A stretch of DNA of 64,000 nucleotides, taken from assembly GCA_001310415.1 (NCBI GenBank), contig BAXE01000014.1, positions 1 to 64,000 on the forward strand, given 5' to 3'. A program made the position numbers and the translations under genes. The stretch is from Enterovibrio sp. JCM 19048. GTDB taxonomy: Bacteria; Pseudomonadota; Gammaproteobacteria; Enterobacterales; Vibrionaceae. The notes beneath the pieces were generated by a model that worked only from the letters and a program-made list of their open reading frames with translations, searched no databases and was not told the origin of the DNA. How positions within the stretch are numbered: position 1 is the first letter of the stretch; every line of letters begins with the position of its first letter. Positions 10,850 through 20,696 of this stretch are shown in pieces.

Positions 10850-11751
10850 ATGCTATTTCGCAGAATTTTTGGTATCGCCCTGGCTTCGATACCGCTTTTC
10901 AGTGGCACCGCTCATGCGGCCTCTCTTTCTTTGTCTATCGATAACGACGGCGTTCTGGGAACAGATCGCGAGTACACCAGCGGTTTGTTTGCAAGATGGT
11001 CTTCTGATCCATCAACCATCGGATATAGCGTCGAAATCGGCTCCCAGATGTGGACACCGTCTGACATTGAGTGGACAACCCCCCACCCGAATGAACGCGC
11101 CTATGCTGGTCTGCTTTATCTTCAGGGACGTGTTTATCACCAGAACGACACCAATGCTTACAAAGGCAGCTTAATGGTAGGTACAGTCGGCCCGATTCCT
11201 ACGCGGAAGACGCGCAGTCGATCGTTCACGCTGTGGTCGGTTCGCCTGACCCGTTGGGATGGGATTACCAAATCAACAATCAATTTGTATATCAAGCAGG
11301 TGTTGAAGCGCACCAGCTACTTTCACGCGGCGCATTGGGTGAGTTCAGTGTTTTCGGCCGCGGTCAGGGAGGAAACTTCCAGAGTGAGGTTGCTGCAGGC
11401 GGCACGTACCGAATCGGTCTTGATCTTGCCAACAGCTTTGGTTCAACTTCGGTGCTGCCCGGCAATCACGTTGATGTGGGTATGCTGAGCCACAGCAAAA
11501 ACGGTCTCTTCTTCTTTACGACCGTAGAAGCTCGGTACCGCTTTGACGATATCACTATCGAAGGCGATAAGCCGGTTGAGAATGATGTGTTGACCATCGA
11601 GAACACACAATTTGCAGTTTCTTCTGGCATTAGCTGGTATCAGGAGCGCTGGGGTGCCATTGCTTCTATCGCGGCACAATCCAAGCAATTTGAAACCGCA
11701 CCGAAGAACCACCATGCCTATGGGAATCTAACCCTATTTTACCGCTACTAG
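10850..11751 (+). CDS. LpxR-family lipid A 3'-O-deacylase-like outer membrane protein, one frame break
   Basis: Outer-membrane beta-barrel of the DUF2219/LpxR family, which in Salmonella removes the 3'-acyloxyacyl group of lipid A. A signal peptide ends near ...GTAHAAS. Conserved family segments include the SIDNDG motif (the Asn-Asp pair needed for LpxR activity), TDREYTSGL, the P-hydrophobic-RAYAG region, and, after repairing a break at about 11193 (one added C), GPDSYAEDAQSIVHAV with the conserved histidine, then PLGWDYQI. The protein ends FYRY with a terminal aromatic as in barrel proteins. Completed length is about 300 residues. Enzymatic activity is inferred from the family. Confidence 0.8.
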
Positions 11752-11772
11752 TATTACAACGCTTCTTACAAC

Positions 11773-11800
11773 AAAGGCCGGGAGAACCGGCCTTTGTTTT
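11773..11800 (+). terminator. Terminator of the LpxR-like gene
   Basis: A 9-bp stem (aaaggccgg / ccggccttt, loop gagaa) followed by gtttta on the plus strand. It lies between two convergent genes. Confidence 0.85.
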
Positions 11801-11803
11801 AGG

Positions 11804-12343
11804 TTAAGCAACCTGCTCGCTTTCCACCGCCAACACCGCGGCGATACGTTCAAGAAGATAAATCTCTCGCTCCAATGACAATCCCTGTTTGTCACTGTTA
11901 GCCAGTGTTTCTTTGTTGTGTTGGATTGCATCGTCAATGTTAATCCAAACTGGGCACATGCCATTTTTGACTTCATAGTCTTCCAGTGCCAGCTCACCGA
12001 GCTCTTCGTCAATATCACACCAGTAGCAGTACGACATCATGTGTACAGCGTCAAAATCATCTTTGTACCAGAGACGAAATTCTTCATACGCGCCAAATGG
12101 GCGAATATTGCGAATGTTCTGGGCACCGGTTTCTTCGCTCAACTCACGGATCAGGCCTGCAATCTCATCTTCGCCTTCATCAATTCCTCCACCTGGCAGT
12201 GAATAGTCGTGGTAGCGCTCGGTATAGAGCAGCAAAATATCACGCTCCCGCACAATAATGCCCCTTGCAGCACGGCGGAAAAAAGTGCGTTTGTCTTCGA
12301 GCGGCAACACCGACGCATGGGTGCTGGTATGGAGTACTTGCAT
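11804..12343 (-). CDS. Nudix hydrolase
   Basis: A 179-residue Nudix (nucleoside diphosphate linked to X) hydrolase. The Nudix box GX5EX7REUXEEXGU is complete: it begins at PGGGIDEGEDE and ends RELSEETG around residues 50-72, so the metal-binding glutamates are present. The start at 12343 (MQVLHTSTHAS) is chosen because homology-like sequence begins there; the frame continues upstream to 12745 but that part looks like non-coding sequence. Substrate cannot be told from sequence. Intact frame. Confidence 0.85.
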   Translation of the reverse strand: MQVLHTSTHASVLPLEDKRTFFRRAARGIIVRERDILLLYTERYHDYSLPGGGIDEGEDEIAGLIRELSEETGAQNIRNIRPFGAYEEFRLWYKDDFDAVHMMSYCYWCDIDEELGELALEDYEVKNGMCPVWINIDDAIQHNKETLANSDKQGLSLEREIYLLERIAAVLAVESEQVA

Positions 12344-12801
12344 GAATTGGCCTTTCTGTGGAGTGACGTTGCACCCAAACTGAGTGCTAAAAAGCTGGGA
12401 GGTGCAATTTATCCGGAAGTATTTAGCCTTGCAAACCGAAAAATCACCAAATGCCTCCCAATGCCTGCTGATGTGCTTGTTTTCATGGGCCTGTATAAAA
12501 TAGAATACATCGCACTTTATATCAGTATCCAAACCGGCGGTACTGTTCAATTTGTTATTAAATGCTTCTAAATCAGTCAATTGTCGCCCTGACAATCGCC
12601 TAAGAACGACAAAATAACAGAACGATATATGGCAAACTGTCAAGAGTTCAGACATTAACGTCTCATTTTCGAACCATAATCTCGTAATTTGTATATATTT
12701 AAAAAGGATCGGTAGCGTCGTAGGCCGTTGCTGTCTTTTGTTCATGAACGCCGGTTTACGTTAAACAATTCACAACGACGCTGTAAACGGAGCAATCTTC
12801 T
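12344..12801. other. Intergenic region between divergent Nudix and HD-GYP genes
   Basis: 458 bases with no supported gene. Open frames exist on both strands but lack ribosome sites and protein-like character. AT-rich segments such as gtatatatttaaaaagg near 12690 are possible promoter elements. I see nothing else definite. Confidence 0.4.
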
Positions 12802-13955
12802 GTGCTGCAAAAAATCGCCATCGATAAAGTTGAGGTAGGGATGTACGTCGAGCAGATCGAATCCCTGCGCGCTCGCACGAAGATGAAGAAACCCGGTTTT
12901 ATCCGCCGCAAGGAAACCATTGATAACCTTCGCGAAAAAGGCGTGATCTATGTTTACATCGACGCCGACCAAATCACTTCTGACGAAGATATCCAATACC
13001 GCGAAACCAAAGTCGGCAAGCACTCTTCCATCAGCGGAAACGATGAATTCACCGCCGCCAAAGAACTCGTCGATAAATCCAAAAAGCAGCTCAGTAAGTT
13101 GCTCAACGACATCTATGAAAACAAGCCGGTAGACATTGAACCGGTAAAGGAAGTCAGCGCTGACATCGTGGACAACATTTTTGAGCGCCGGGACGCCGTG
13201 CTTTGGATCAGCGGTATTCGCGAGAAAGTGCCTATCTCCTGGAACACTCAATGAATGTCGCTTTCCACCTGGTGAATTTCGGCCGATTTTTGGACCTGGA
13301 CAGGGTCACGCTGGAAGAGTTGGCGATTGGTGGGTTGGTGCATGACATCGGAAAAATTCTGGTTCGGGATGAAGTCCTGAACAAACCAGGCAAGCTGACG
13401 GACGATGAATTCATTCATATGAAGGAACACCAGACCCTGTCAGTGCCCGTTCTCGACAGCATTGTTGACCTGCCAAAAATCAGCCGCGATGTCAGTGTAA
13501 TGCATCATGAAAAGCTCGACGGAAATGGTTATCCGAACGGCCTAAAGGGTGATGAACTGACCTTGATCGGCCGGATGTCCTGTATCGTCGATATATACGA
13601 TGCCCTAACGGCTGAACGGGTGTACAAACCCGCGCTGTCACCTTCAGAAGCATTCAAGATCATGATTGGCTTAACGCCCTTCCACCTCGATGCCGATCTG
13701 CTGAAGAAATTTATCCGTTGTATTGGCTTCTACCCAATCGGGTCAGTAGTCGAACTCAGCAATGGCCGCGTTGGTCTGGTGTGTCAGGAAAACCCTGATG
13801 ACCTCATGACACCGACGGTAAAGCTCTTCTACTCTTCACGTACTACGTCGTTCCGTGATGTCGAATACATCGATCTTAAAAAGCGTCCAGATCTTAAAAT
13901 CGTACGGGGAATCACTGAAGCGAAGCTGAAAACGTCTTTTGCAGAGTTTCGTTAA
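12802..13955 (+). CDS. HD-GYP cyclic-di-GMP phosphodiesterase, one frame break
   Basis: A cytoplasmic c-di-GMP phosphodiesterase with an N-terminal DUF3391 domain (about residues 1-125) and an HD-GYP domain. The start is GTG (MLQKIAIDKVEVGMYV). The HD-GYP catalytic elements are all present: HSMNVA, GLVHDIGK, the MKEHQTLS helix, VMHHEKLDGNGYP (the GYP motif) and SCIVDIYDALTAERVYK. The frame breaks at about 13228 in gagaaagtgcc; one more A gives REKSAYLLEHSMNVA. Completed length is about 384 residues. It would lower c-di-GMP, opposing the diguanylate cyclase-like proteins at 23.6 kb and possibly 28.6 kb. Confidence 0.9.
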
Positions 13956-14077
13956 CCTTTCAGGCGCTTCCGCTACCACTTCACTGCTTTATATGTCGTC
14001 AATCGCACCGCATTCGCTTCAATAATCACGCTACGCCCCGTATACTAAGCGGCTTATTTACACGTGGAACTAAAACA

Positions 14078-14500
14078 ATGCGTATTTGTGCTGTCGACTT
14101 AAAAAGCAATGAAGCAAACATCTGCCTGCTGGAACTGACGCAAGGCCTGTTTGACGTACCGGACTGCCGCGCACGTAAATTCACCATCACAGATGGCGCG
14201 AGCGGCGAACAAATCCGTCACTTCCAAAAGCAATTTGCCAAGCTGATGGAAGACTACAAAATCGACAAAATCGTTATCCGCGAACGCCCAATGAAAGGTA
14301 AATTCGCAGGCAGCGCGATTGGCTTCAAAATGGAAGCAGCCCTGCAGCTGATTGACGGCGTTGATTGCGAAATCATGACTGCTTCTGAGATGAAAGAGTC
14401 ACTGAAGCGCAATCCAGTGATGGTATCGCTCAAAGAAGTGGGTCTTAAACAATTCCAGGAACAAGCATTCCAGACTGCTTGTGCCTACCTGAACAAATGA
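14078..14500 (+). CDS. DUF3010 family protein
   Basis: A 140-residue conserved protein of unknown function, which I recognise as DUF3010. It begins MRICAVDLKSNEANICLLEL and has a second hydrophobic strand DKIVIRERPMKGKFAGSAIG followed by a helix. The arrangement of an N-terminal strand with Asp6, a central strand followed by acidic and basic residues, and a long helix resembles the RNase H/RuvC fold; this is my inference. The frame is intact. It is a single gene with its own terminator and an N-terminal region preceded by acgtggaac. Confidence 0.72.
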   Translation: MRICAVDLKSNEANICLLELTQGLFDVPDCRARKFTITDGASGEQIRHFQKQFAKLMEDYKIDKIVIRERPMKGKFAGSAIGFKMEAALQLIDGVDCEIMTASEMKESLKRNPVMVSLKEVGLKQFQEQAFQTACAYLNK

Positions 14501-14506
14501 TCTCCC

Positions 14507-14534
14507 AAAGGGCTGCAACCGCAGCCCTTTTTAT
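14507..14534 (+). terminator. Terminator of the DUF3010 gene
   Basis: A 10-bp stem (aaagggctgc / gcagcccttt, loop aacc) followed by ttattttt. Confidence 0.9.
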
Positions 14535-14626
14535 TTTTGGGCATTCGTCCATTCAGTTCCGTTTCTGGCTAGTGTTACTCTGCGGCAGTGTTATGTTTAT
14601 CAAAACGGGACGTACGGAACACAATC

Positions 14627-15891
14627 ATGACAAGGACAACGGACACGACTCTTTATCGACAAGCACGGTTGTCACGGGATGCACGGTTTGACGGACTGTT
14701 TTTTATTGCCGTGGTTTCCACGGGTATTTACTGCAGACCTATTTGCCCGGCACCGTCGCCCAAGGAAGAAAATGTCCGTTATTACGCTTCGGCCATAGAA
14801 GCGTCAGCACAGGGTTTCCGGCCTTGTCTTCGCTGCCGTCCGGACAGCGCACCCGGCTCGCCCGCTTGGCTCGGAAAAGAAACCACCTTCCGCCGCGCTT
14901 TATCACTGATTCAGGAAGGATCGCTCCAGGAAACCAGTGTGCCAGCATTGGCAGAAAGGCTTGGCGTGAGCGACCGGTACTTGCGCAAACTTTTTACTGA
15001 GTCGCTGGGTTGCTCGCCAAAACAATATGCCCTGTACCAGCAAATCCTGTTTGCCAAAAAGCTGCTACATGAAACCCGTTTACCCATTTCAGATGTCGCC
15101 TTTGCCGCTGGCTTTAACAGTATCCGGCGTTTCAATGACTGCTTTCAGCAACAACTGTCTTTGTCTCCGACACAGGTTCGTCGCAAGCCGGCCGAAAGTA
15201 TGATGCCATCACTCTGACATTAAGTTACCGGCCACCTTACCTCTGGCAGGCGTTCCATGATTTCCTCTCTACAAGGCTGATCGAAAGGATGGAATGGCTG
15301 ACTGAAACCAGTTATGGCAGAACCTTTTCCCATCTTGGCCAACAAGGGCGCTTTACGGCAACGCATCACCCTGAAAGTAATGCGTTCCGTGTAGAGATTG
15401 AGGTAGAAAACCCCGCCAATCTGTATGCCGTGGTGAGCCGAATCCGCCATTTGCTCGATCTCGACACCAATCCGGAAGTGATCGGACAGGCAATGCCGGG
15501 AAATACGCCTCAAGGTTTACGCATACCGGGATGCTGGGACATGTATGAGGCAGGCCTTCGCGCAGCATCCGGTGAATCACTGTCCCAGCCATTACAAAGA
15601 CTGGTCGTGGGAAACAAGGGAAACATCACTGCAAATTCTTCAGATAACAATGAATTTTCCCAAGAATGGAAAGCCGTTTGCGAGAGATTTGAACAACAAC
15701 AATGGCCAGTCGTGACACCGTCACATATTCTGAACGATAAACAATACAGCTATGCCCTGTTACGGGGATTGGGGCGAACAGATCTGGCTATGTTGCTCCC
15801 GCAGGATAATTGCAACGGTGATGCCGCCAAGCCGTGGAGAAGCTATCTCGCAATAGCGCTCAACGCAGACATGAATAAGGAATCAGCATGA
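14627..15891 (+). CDS. Ada-AlkA fusion: methyl-sensing transcription factor with reduced 3-methyladenine glycosylase domain, one frame break
   Basis: Domain order: Ada N-terminal zinc/methyl-phosphotriester domain (GIYCRPICPAP ... GFRPCLRCRPD gives the four cysteines), AraC-type HTH (ALAERLGVSDRYLRKLF and ISDVAFAAGFNSIRRF), then, after a break at about 15203 repaired by one base, an AlkA N-terminal domain (TLSYRPPYLWQAFHDFL ... GLRIPGCWDMYEAGLRAA). The glycosylase part is odd: the helix-hairpin-helix is not recognisable and the domain is roughly 30 residues short, but an LPQD segment aligns with the LPDD containing AlkA's catalytic aspartate, and PWRSYL follows as expected. Its end overlaps the next gene (ATGA). 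It probably senses methylated DNA and controls the repair genes. Confidence 0.82.
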
Positions 15892-16414
15892 AACAATACC
15901 GTTATCTCTACACCTCTCCATTGGGTACCATCACGCTGACAGCATCAGACAAAGGGCTCACATCACTCTCCCTGCCCGATTACAAATACGACATTCCTGT
16001 ATCGGATAAGGAGATCGAATCAAGAGAGCCATTCGAATCCGTGATTGCTCAGCTGGATCGCTACTTTGCCGGTGAAGCGATAGCATTTGATGTTCCCCTC
16101 GATATGCTCGGCACTGACTTCCAGTGTGAGGTTTGGCAAGCGCTCCAGGCCATTCCCCCTGGTGAAACCCGTTGTTATGGGGAACTTGCCGCGGCTCTAG
16201 GCAGGCCAAAAGCATCCCGCGCTGTCGGCGCAGCAAATGGACAAAACCCCATCGCAATCATCGTGCCTTGTCATAGGGTGATTGGGAAAAACGGAAAGTT
16301 GACAGGTTACGCAGGAGGGTTGGATGCCAAGGCTGGTTGCTGAAGCATGAGCAGGCCATGGCGTCGGAAGGTTTCAGCTTGCAGCCACCAACACCCGTTG
16401 AGCCAGCAACTTGA
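15888..16414 (+). CDS. ogt: Methylated-DNA-protein-cysteine methyltransferase, one frame break
   Basis: A suicide repair protein that transfers the methyl group from O6-methylguanine to its own cysteine. The acceptor motif IIVPCHRVIG is intact, preceded by the HTH-like FQCEVWQALQAIPPGETRCYGELA and followed by GYAGGLDAK. The frame breaks at about 16332; one added T gives AWLLKHEQA and extends the protein to a natural stop at 16414 (about 175 residues). It is translationally coupled to the Ada-AlkA gene, forming a two-gene adaptive-response operon as in bacteria with AdaA-AlkA and separate Ogt/AdaB. Confidence 0.9.
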
Positions 16415-16821
16415 TAAAACGTAGGGGCGTAATTTTGTAGCAGGTGAAGGTAAAAGCCATGAGCCTCTTCGCGAGTGATATGGCTTGTGACCTCAATACG
16501 CAGACAGCCCCGCTGTTTTAGAAAACGTTCAGCCTCATCCAGTAACTGTCGGCCAATTTGCATGTCGCGGAAGTTCTCATCAATCACCAGCGCAGATATC
16601 CGCCCCCAAGGCATATCATCGTGCACAACATTAACGGTATGTATCACAACAAAGCCAACCACTAAGTCGCAAAGCTCTGCGACTAAAATTGCATCTTGCG
16701 GCTGGGTCATTACCCGCTCTATCCGCGCTTCAGTCTGGGTCAGGGTTGAGGGATAGCCAAGTGTGTGGCAGAGCGCATTAATGCGCTCTGCATCTTCCAG
16801 GGTAGCCAGACGGATTTCCAT
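16374..16821 (-). CDS. GNAT family N-acetyltransferase, one frame break
   Basis: A GCN5-related acetyltransferase. The acetyl-CoA binding region is visible as ISALVIDENFRDMQIGRQLL (with the Q/RxxGxG/A-type loop reading RDMQIG) and the following HITREEAHGFYLHL. At about 16438 the frame breaks; adding two bases, or removing one, continues as GYKITPLRFIKLLAQ, the usual GNAT C-terminus, and reaches a stop at 16374. Left unrepaired, the frame runs on for about 40 residues inside ogt. After repair the two convergent genes still overlap by about 40 bases. Substrate unknown. Confidence 0.75.
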
Positions 16822-16838
16822 AGTCTGCTCTCCCGTTA

Positions 16839-17560
16839 TCAGTTGTTTGCCGTCGCTTGTGAAGCCATTGAACGTAGGCTCACACGGCGGTCAAAGAAAT
16901 AGCCTTCACGGTTACCTTGCTGCTCCGTGGCCAATTGATCGCCGTACGCGGTTTGCGTGAGTTGCATCGGATCAACACCCTGGTTCACGAGGTAGTCAAA
17001 CACCGCCTGAACACGTTGCTGTGATAACGCCAGGTTGTAGTCATCATTCCCGCGGATATCTGCATGCCCTTCCAAATCCCAGCTAATTTGAGGCTGCTGG
17101 CGCATTAAAGCAGCGATTTCGTCCAACTGCAGTTTGAAGCGCGGTTCAATTTCTGATGAGTTGGTTCGGAATTGAATATCCATGGCCAAATCCAAGTCTA
17201 CAGAGCGCTCATTCAACTCCGCTTTCAGCGTTGCCAATTCCACTTCATTTTCTGCGTAGCGGGTACGGAAGGTTTCAAGTTGGTTATTTTGCTCGCGCAT
17301 TTCGGCATGATGAGTTCCTGCTCGTTGCTTTGTTTGTCCACACTGACAACCTGTCCCACCAGCCCACCGACAATTGCGCCAGCAACGGCACCTACCGGGC
17401 CACCAATCAGCGCTCCTACCGCTGCGCCGCCACCAAAGCCAATCAGTTCTACCGACTGGTCACGCTCTGTAAATGTTTCCTGTTCGTTTGCATGGGCAGT
17501 GTTAAATACCATTGGCATTGCCAGGGAAAGTGCAATCAAGGTTTTGTTCATCGTTTTCAT
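16839..17560 (-). CDS. pdsO: PdsO, OmpA-like protein of the proteobacterial dedicated sortase system, one frame break
   Basis: An envelope protein with signal peptide (MKTMNKTLIALSLAMPMVF), a glycine-rich hydrophobic segment (GGGAAVGALIGGPVGAV, about residues 38-70), a coiled-coil stretch and a C-terminal OmpA-type peptidoglycan-binding domain (IQFRTNSSEIEP, LEGHADIRGNDDYNLALSQQRV). This combination matches the PdsO family found beside class-D-like sortases of marine proteobacteria. The break at about 17310 is repaired by one base (ELI-x-AEMREQ). The ATG at 17560 has AAGGA at the right spacing, better than the ATG four bases ahead of it... in the same leader. It diverges from pdsR. No sortase gene is nearby. 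Confidence 0.82.
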
Positions 17561-17770
17561 TGTCATTTCCTTATCCGTTCGGTTGCGGTTCGTTGTTTCG
17601 ATGGGTTCATTAAAACAAGCCAAAATGGCGCTGGATGGGAACGAAAAAGGCAATGTGATGGGCAAATGTGGCAAAAAAATGGCTTTTCATCCGGATCGGG
17701 CTTTCACCCTTTTACCCCTGTTTTTTTCCGGTATAGTCAAACCATCTTCTGTTTGATTAATTGAATAAAA
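17561..17770. promoter_or_regulatory. Divergent promoter region of pdsO and pdsR
   Basis: 210 bases between divergently read genes. On the plus strand a tatagt element at about 17732-17737, preceded by a T-rich block, is a plausible -10 box for pdsR-pdsS; the pdsR start has no clear ribosome site. On the minus strand an AAGGA site serves pdsO. A response-regulator site would be expected here but I cannot point to a clear direct repeat. Confidence 0.45.
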
Positions 17771-18465
17771 ATGAAACGAATCGCGATTGTTGAAGATGAA
17801 CCTGCCATCCGTGAAAACTATGCCGATGTCTTAAGAAAACAGGGCTATGCCGTCTCTACTTACGCCAACCGTCCTGACGCGGAAGATGGCTTCAAACAGC
17901 GCCTACCGGATTTGGCGATCATAGATATTGGCCTTGCCCATGAGATTGATGGTGGCTTCCAGTTGTGCCAGACCCTGCGTGCGATGTCTGCCACGGTACC
18001 TATTATTTTCCTCACAGCTCGTGACAGCGACATCGATACCGTTGTCGGCCTGCGTATGGGCGCAGATGACTACCTGACCAAAGATATCAGCCTGCCTCAT
18101 CTTATGGCGCGTATTGCCGCCCTGTTCCGCCGCAGCGAATTATTGAGCCTGGCCTCAGCGCCCGCTGAATCTTTGCTTGAACGGGGACTGCTTACACTGG
18201 ATCTAAACCGGATGCAGGTTAAGTGGAACGAACAAACTGTCGATCTTACCGTCACCGAATTCTGCTGGTTCATGCACTGGCAAAACGCCCGGGGCATGTA
18301 CGAAGCCGACAGGATCTTATGCAGGAAGCGCACATTGTGGTGGATGACAGCACCATCACCTCCCACGTAAAACGTATCCGTAAGAAATTTATCGCGCTGG
18401 ATACAAACTTTGACCATATCGATACCGTTTACGGCATGGGGTATCGCTGGGACAGCAACAAATGA
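17771..18465 (+). CDS. pdsR: PdsR, response regulator of the dedicated sortase system, one frame break
   Basis: An OmpR-type response regulator: receiver domain (residues 1-120; acidic pocket VEDEP, phospho-acceptor in LAIIDIGL, then FLTARDSD and DDYLTKD) followed by a winged helix. The receiver insertion AHEIDGGFQLCQTLRAM is characteristic of this family. The frame breaks at about 18263 (ttctgctgg); one added G gives TVTEFWLVHALAKRPGHV and the remainder, with the DNA-binding DDSTITSHVKRIRKKF and the terminal VYGMGYRW hairpin. The stop overlaps the pdsS start (ATGA). Confidence 0.85.
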
Positions 18466-20645
18466 CCGCCATTTTTGGCCGGGTTCGCCGATGGCTTTCA
18501 GGGATCAGAACGAAAATCGTTCTGCTCTCTGCCTGTTGCTCGCTTTGCCCTTCATTGGCTACAACTATGTCTGGGAATTGGAGAATGTGCTGCGCCAAGG
18601 CCAGGAGCAAACGCTGATGGGTTCTGCCCGCGCGTTTTCCATGACACTCAACCAGCAGCCAGAGCTTTTTGAACGCCAACGTTACACCAAGCCGCGAATT
18701 GAAGAAGGTCGGGATCTTTATGCCATCGCCTTACAGTCACCGGTTGATCTTGATGGCTCAGTGTTAGACTGGCAACGATATCAGGCACATGCCGTACACT
18801 ACGGTAAAGAGCATGTTATTTTCAGCCGCACGCCCTATAACAGCGATGAACTCAGCTTCAACCTGAACCTTGCCAGTGACAGCGATGATATTTATGCGTT
18901 AGTTGATGTGGTTGACAACACCCCTGTACTAAAACGCCCCAAGACTGCCCGAATCGACCGCAACGACCACCTCGTCATCTCTTTGACCACACCTGAAGGT
19001 GCACTCAAACGTTACGCCGTCACCGCAACCAAGAGCGGGCGCGCCGATGTTGATCTTATTGAGACGACCATTGATGACCCTGCGACCATTTTCCCCTCAG
19101 AGGCGATTACAGGCTGGTGGCAGGAAACCGCTAACGGCTATGTCATTGAGCTGGCAATCCCAGACTGGCTGGTGGGGGAAAAACTCGCATTTACCTACTA
19201 CGATGTGAAGAACACGTACAGCCGCGATGTCGATACCATCCTTGCTACGTCCAATCCACGCAACGCCGAAACGCTGGGTACCCTGCTCACTCCTTCACCT
19301 GCTATTGAAAAAGTGCTTAACCGGATGAATGACGGGAGTTCCCGCGTCTGGGTTGTCGACCAGCATGGCCGTGTGTTGGCAAAGTCGGGAGATTTGGGTA
19401 GCGCCAATGGCGTTTGGGAGAACACAATCAGATATCAAGAGCCGCCCAGTGGCGTGATGGGCTGGCTGCAAACCCATATCCTTAACCCTCTGTACTACCA
19501 GTTGCTGGAAAAGCCACCGGAGACAATCATCGATGCTATGCAGGATGCTTCGATCGTGCGCGGTGTGGATGTCCAACAGGCCCTACTGGGCCGCCCTTAC
19601 GCGAATTGGCGCCTCACGGACGACGATTCAGCCATGATCCTCTCTGCCGCCTACCCGATAAAAGTGGATGATAAAGTTATCGGCGCAGTGGTGGTTGAGG
19701 AAACCACTGTCGGGATCCGGACACTGCGCAACAAAGCACTTGAACAATTGTTTAATGTCCTGTTGGTAGTCATCTGCACCGGTGTGATTGTGCTCTTGCT
19801 GTTTGGCTCCCATATCTCGCGCAGAGTAAGACAATTGCGCGATGATGCGGAAAGCGCCGTCGACCCACAAGGACGGGTTCGTCACCAATTGGAACCCACG
19901 GCCAGCAAAGATGAAATTGGTGATCTTTCCCGAACCCTCTCAACGATGGTGACAAGGTTGTCTGAATACAACAGCTATCTGGAAAAGATGTCATCCAGCC
20001 TCTCCCATGAACTGAGAACGCCGGTAGCAGTGGTACGTTCATCGTTGGAAAACCTGGCCTTTGTGACAGTGGATGACGATCAAAAGCGCTACATCGCACG
20101 CGCTCAGGAAGGGGTTGTTCGCCTTGCGACTATACTAACCAGCATGACTGAAGCGACGCGCCTTGAGCAAAGCTTTGAGCACGCAGAGCGCACCCTGTTT
20201 CCGTTGGACAAAGTCGTTGAAGGCTGTGTTCAGGGGTATGAATATGCCTATCCTGAACAGACATTCGAAATGCGCATTAGCAAAGCAAATTACCCGATGG
20301 AAGGTGTACCGGAATACGTAGCGCAGTTGCTCGACAAGCTGGTGGCAAATGCCGTTGAGTTTCACCAACAGGGAACCGCCGTGGGTATCCATTTGGTTGC
20401 ACAACGCGGACGGGCGTTACTCACCGTGTCGAATATCGGCCACTTTTACCTGAAAATATGGGAAATCAATTGCTCGGTTCCATGGTCTCTGTAAGAGATG
20501 AAAAACATAAATCAGACAAAGCGCACCTCGGCTTGGGCTCTATGTCGCCCGTCTGGTGGCTGAATTTCATCAAGGAGCCCTATCCATTAACAACCGGGTC
20601 ACCGGCGATGGGGTTATTGTTACGGTTGAACTACCACTAAAGTAA
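18462..20645 (+). CDS. pdsS: PdsS, sensor histidine kinase of the dedicated sortase system, three frame breaks
   Basis: A membrane histidine kinase of about 728 residues. The start at 18462 (MTAIFGRVRRWLSGI) leads into a first membrane segment, with a break at about 18528. A large periplasmic sensor region (about residues 40-430) resembles carbohydrate-binding folds in this family. A second membrane segment (LLVVICTGVIVLLLFG), HAMP, the phospho-acceptor motif SSLSHELRTPVAV, and the ATPase boxes N (KLVANAVEFH) and G2 (LGLGLYVA after repair) follow. Added bases at about 20439 (C) and 20545 (G) restore GPLLPENMG and GLGLYVARLV, ending at 20645. Overlap with pdsR marks one operon. Confidence 0.85.
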
Positions 20646-20696
20646 AGGGAGTTTGAACCGGGATATTCATTCCGTTTGGCCGCACAAGGAGACCAA

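Noticed and set aside
12209..12571. 120-residue plus-strand frame
   Set aside because: Half lies inside the Nudix gene on the other strand, and the rest shows no protein-like pattern.
3062..20645. Reading the split genes as real pseudogenes or as programmed frameshifts
   Set aside because: Too many unrelated genes are affected, each by one base in short runs, with no slippery sites, no other damage and full conservation on both sides.
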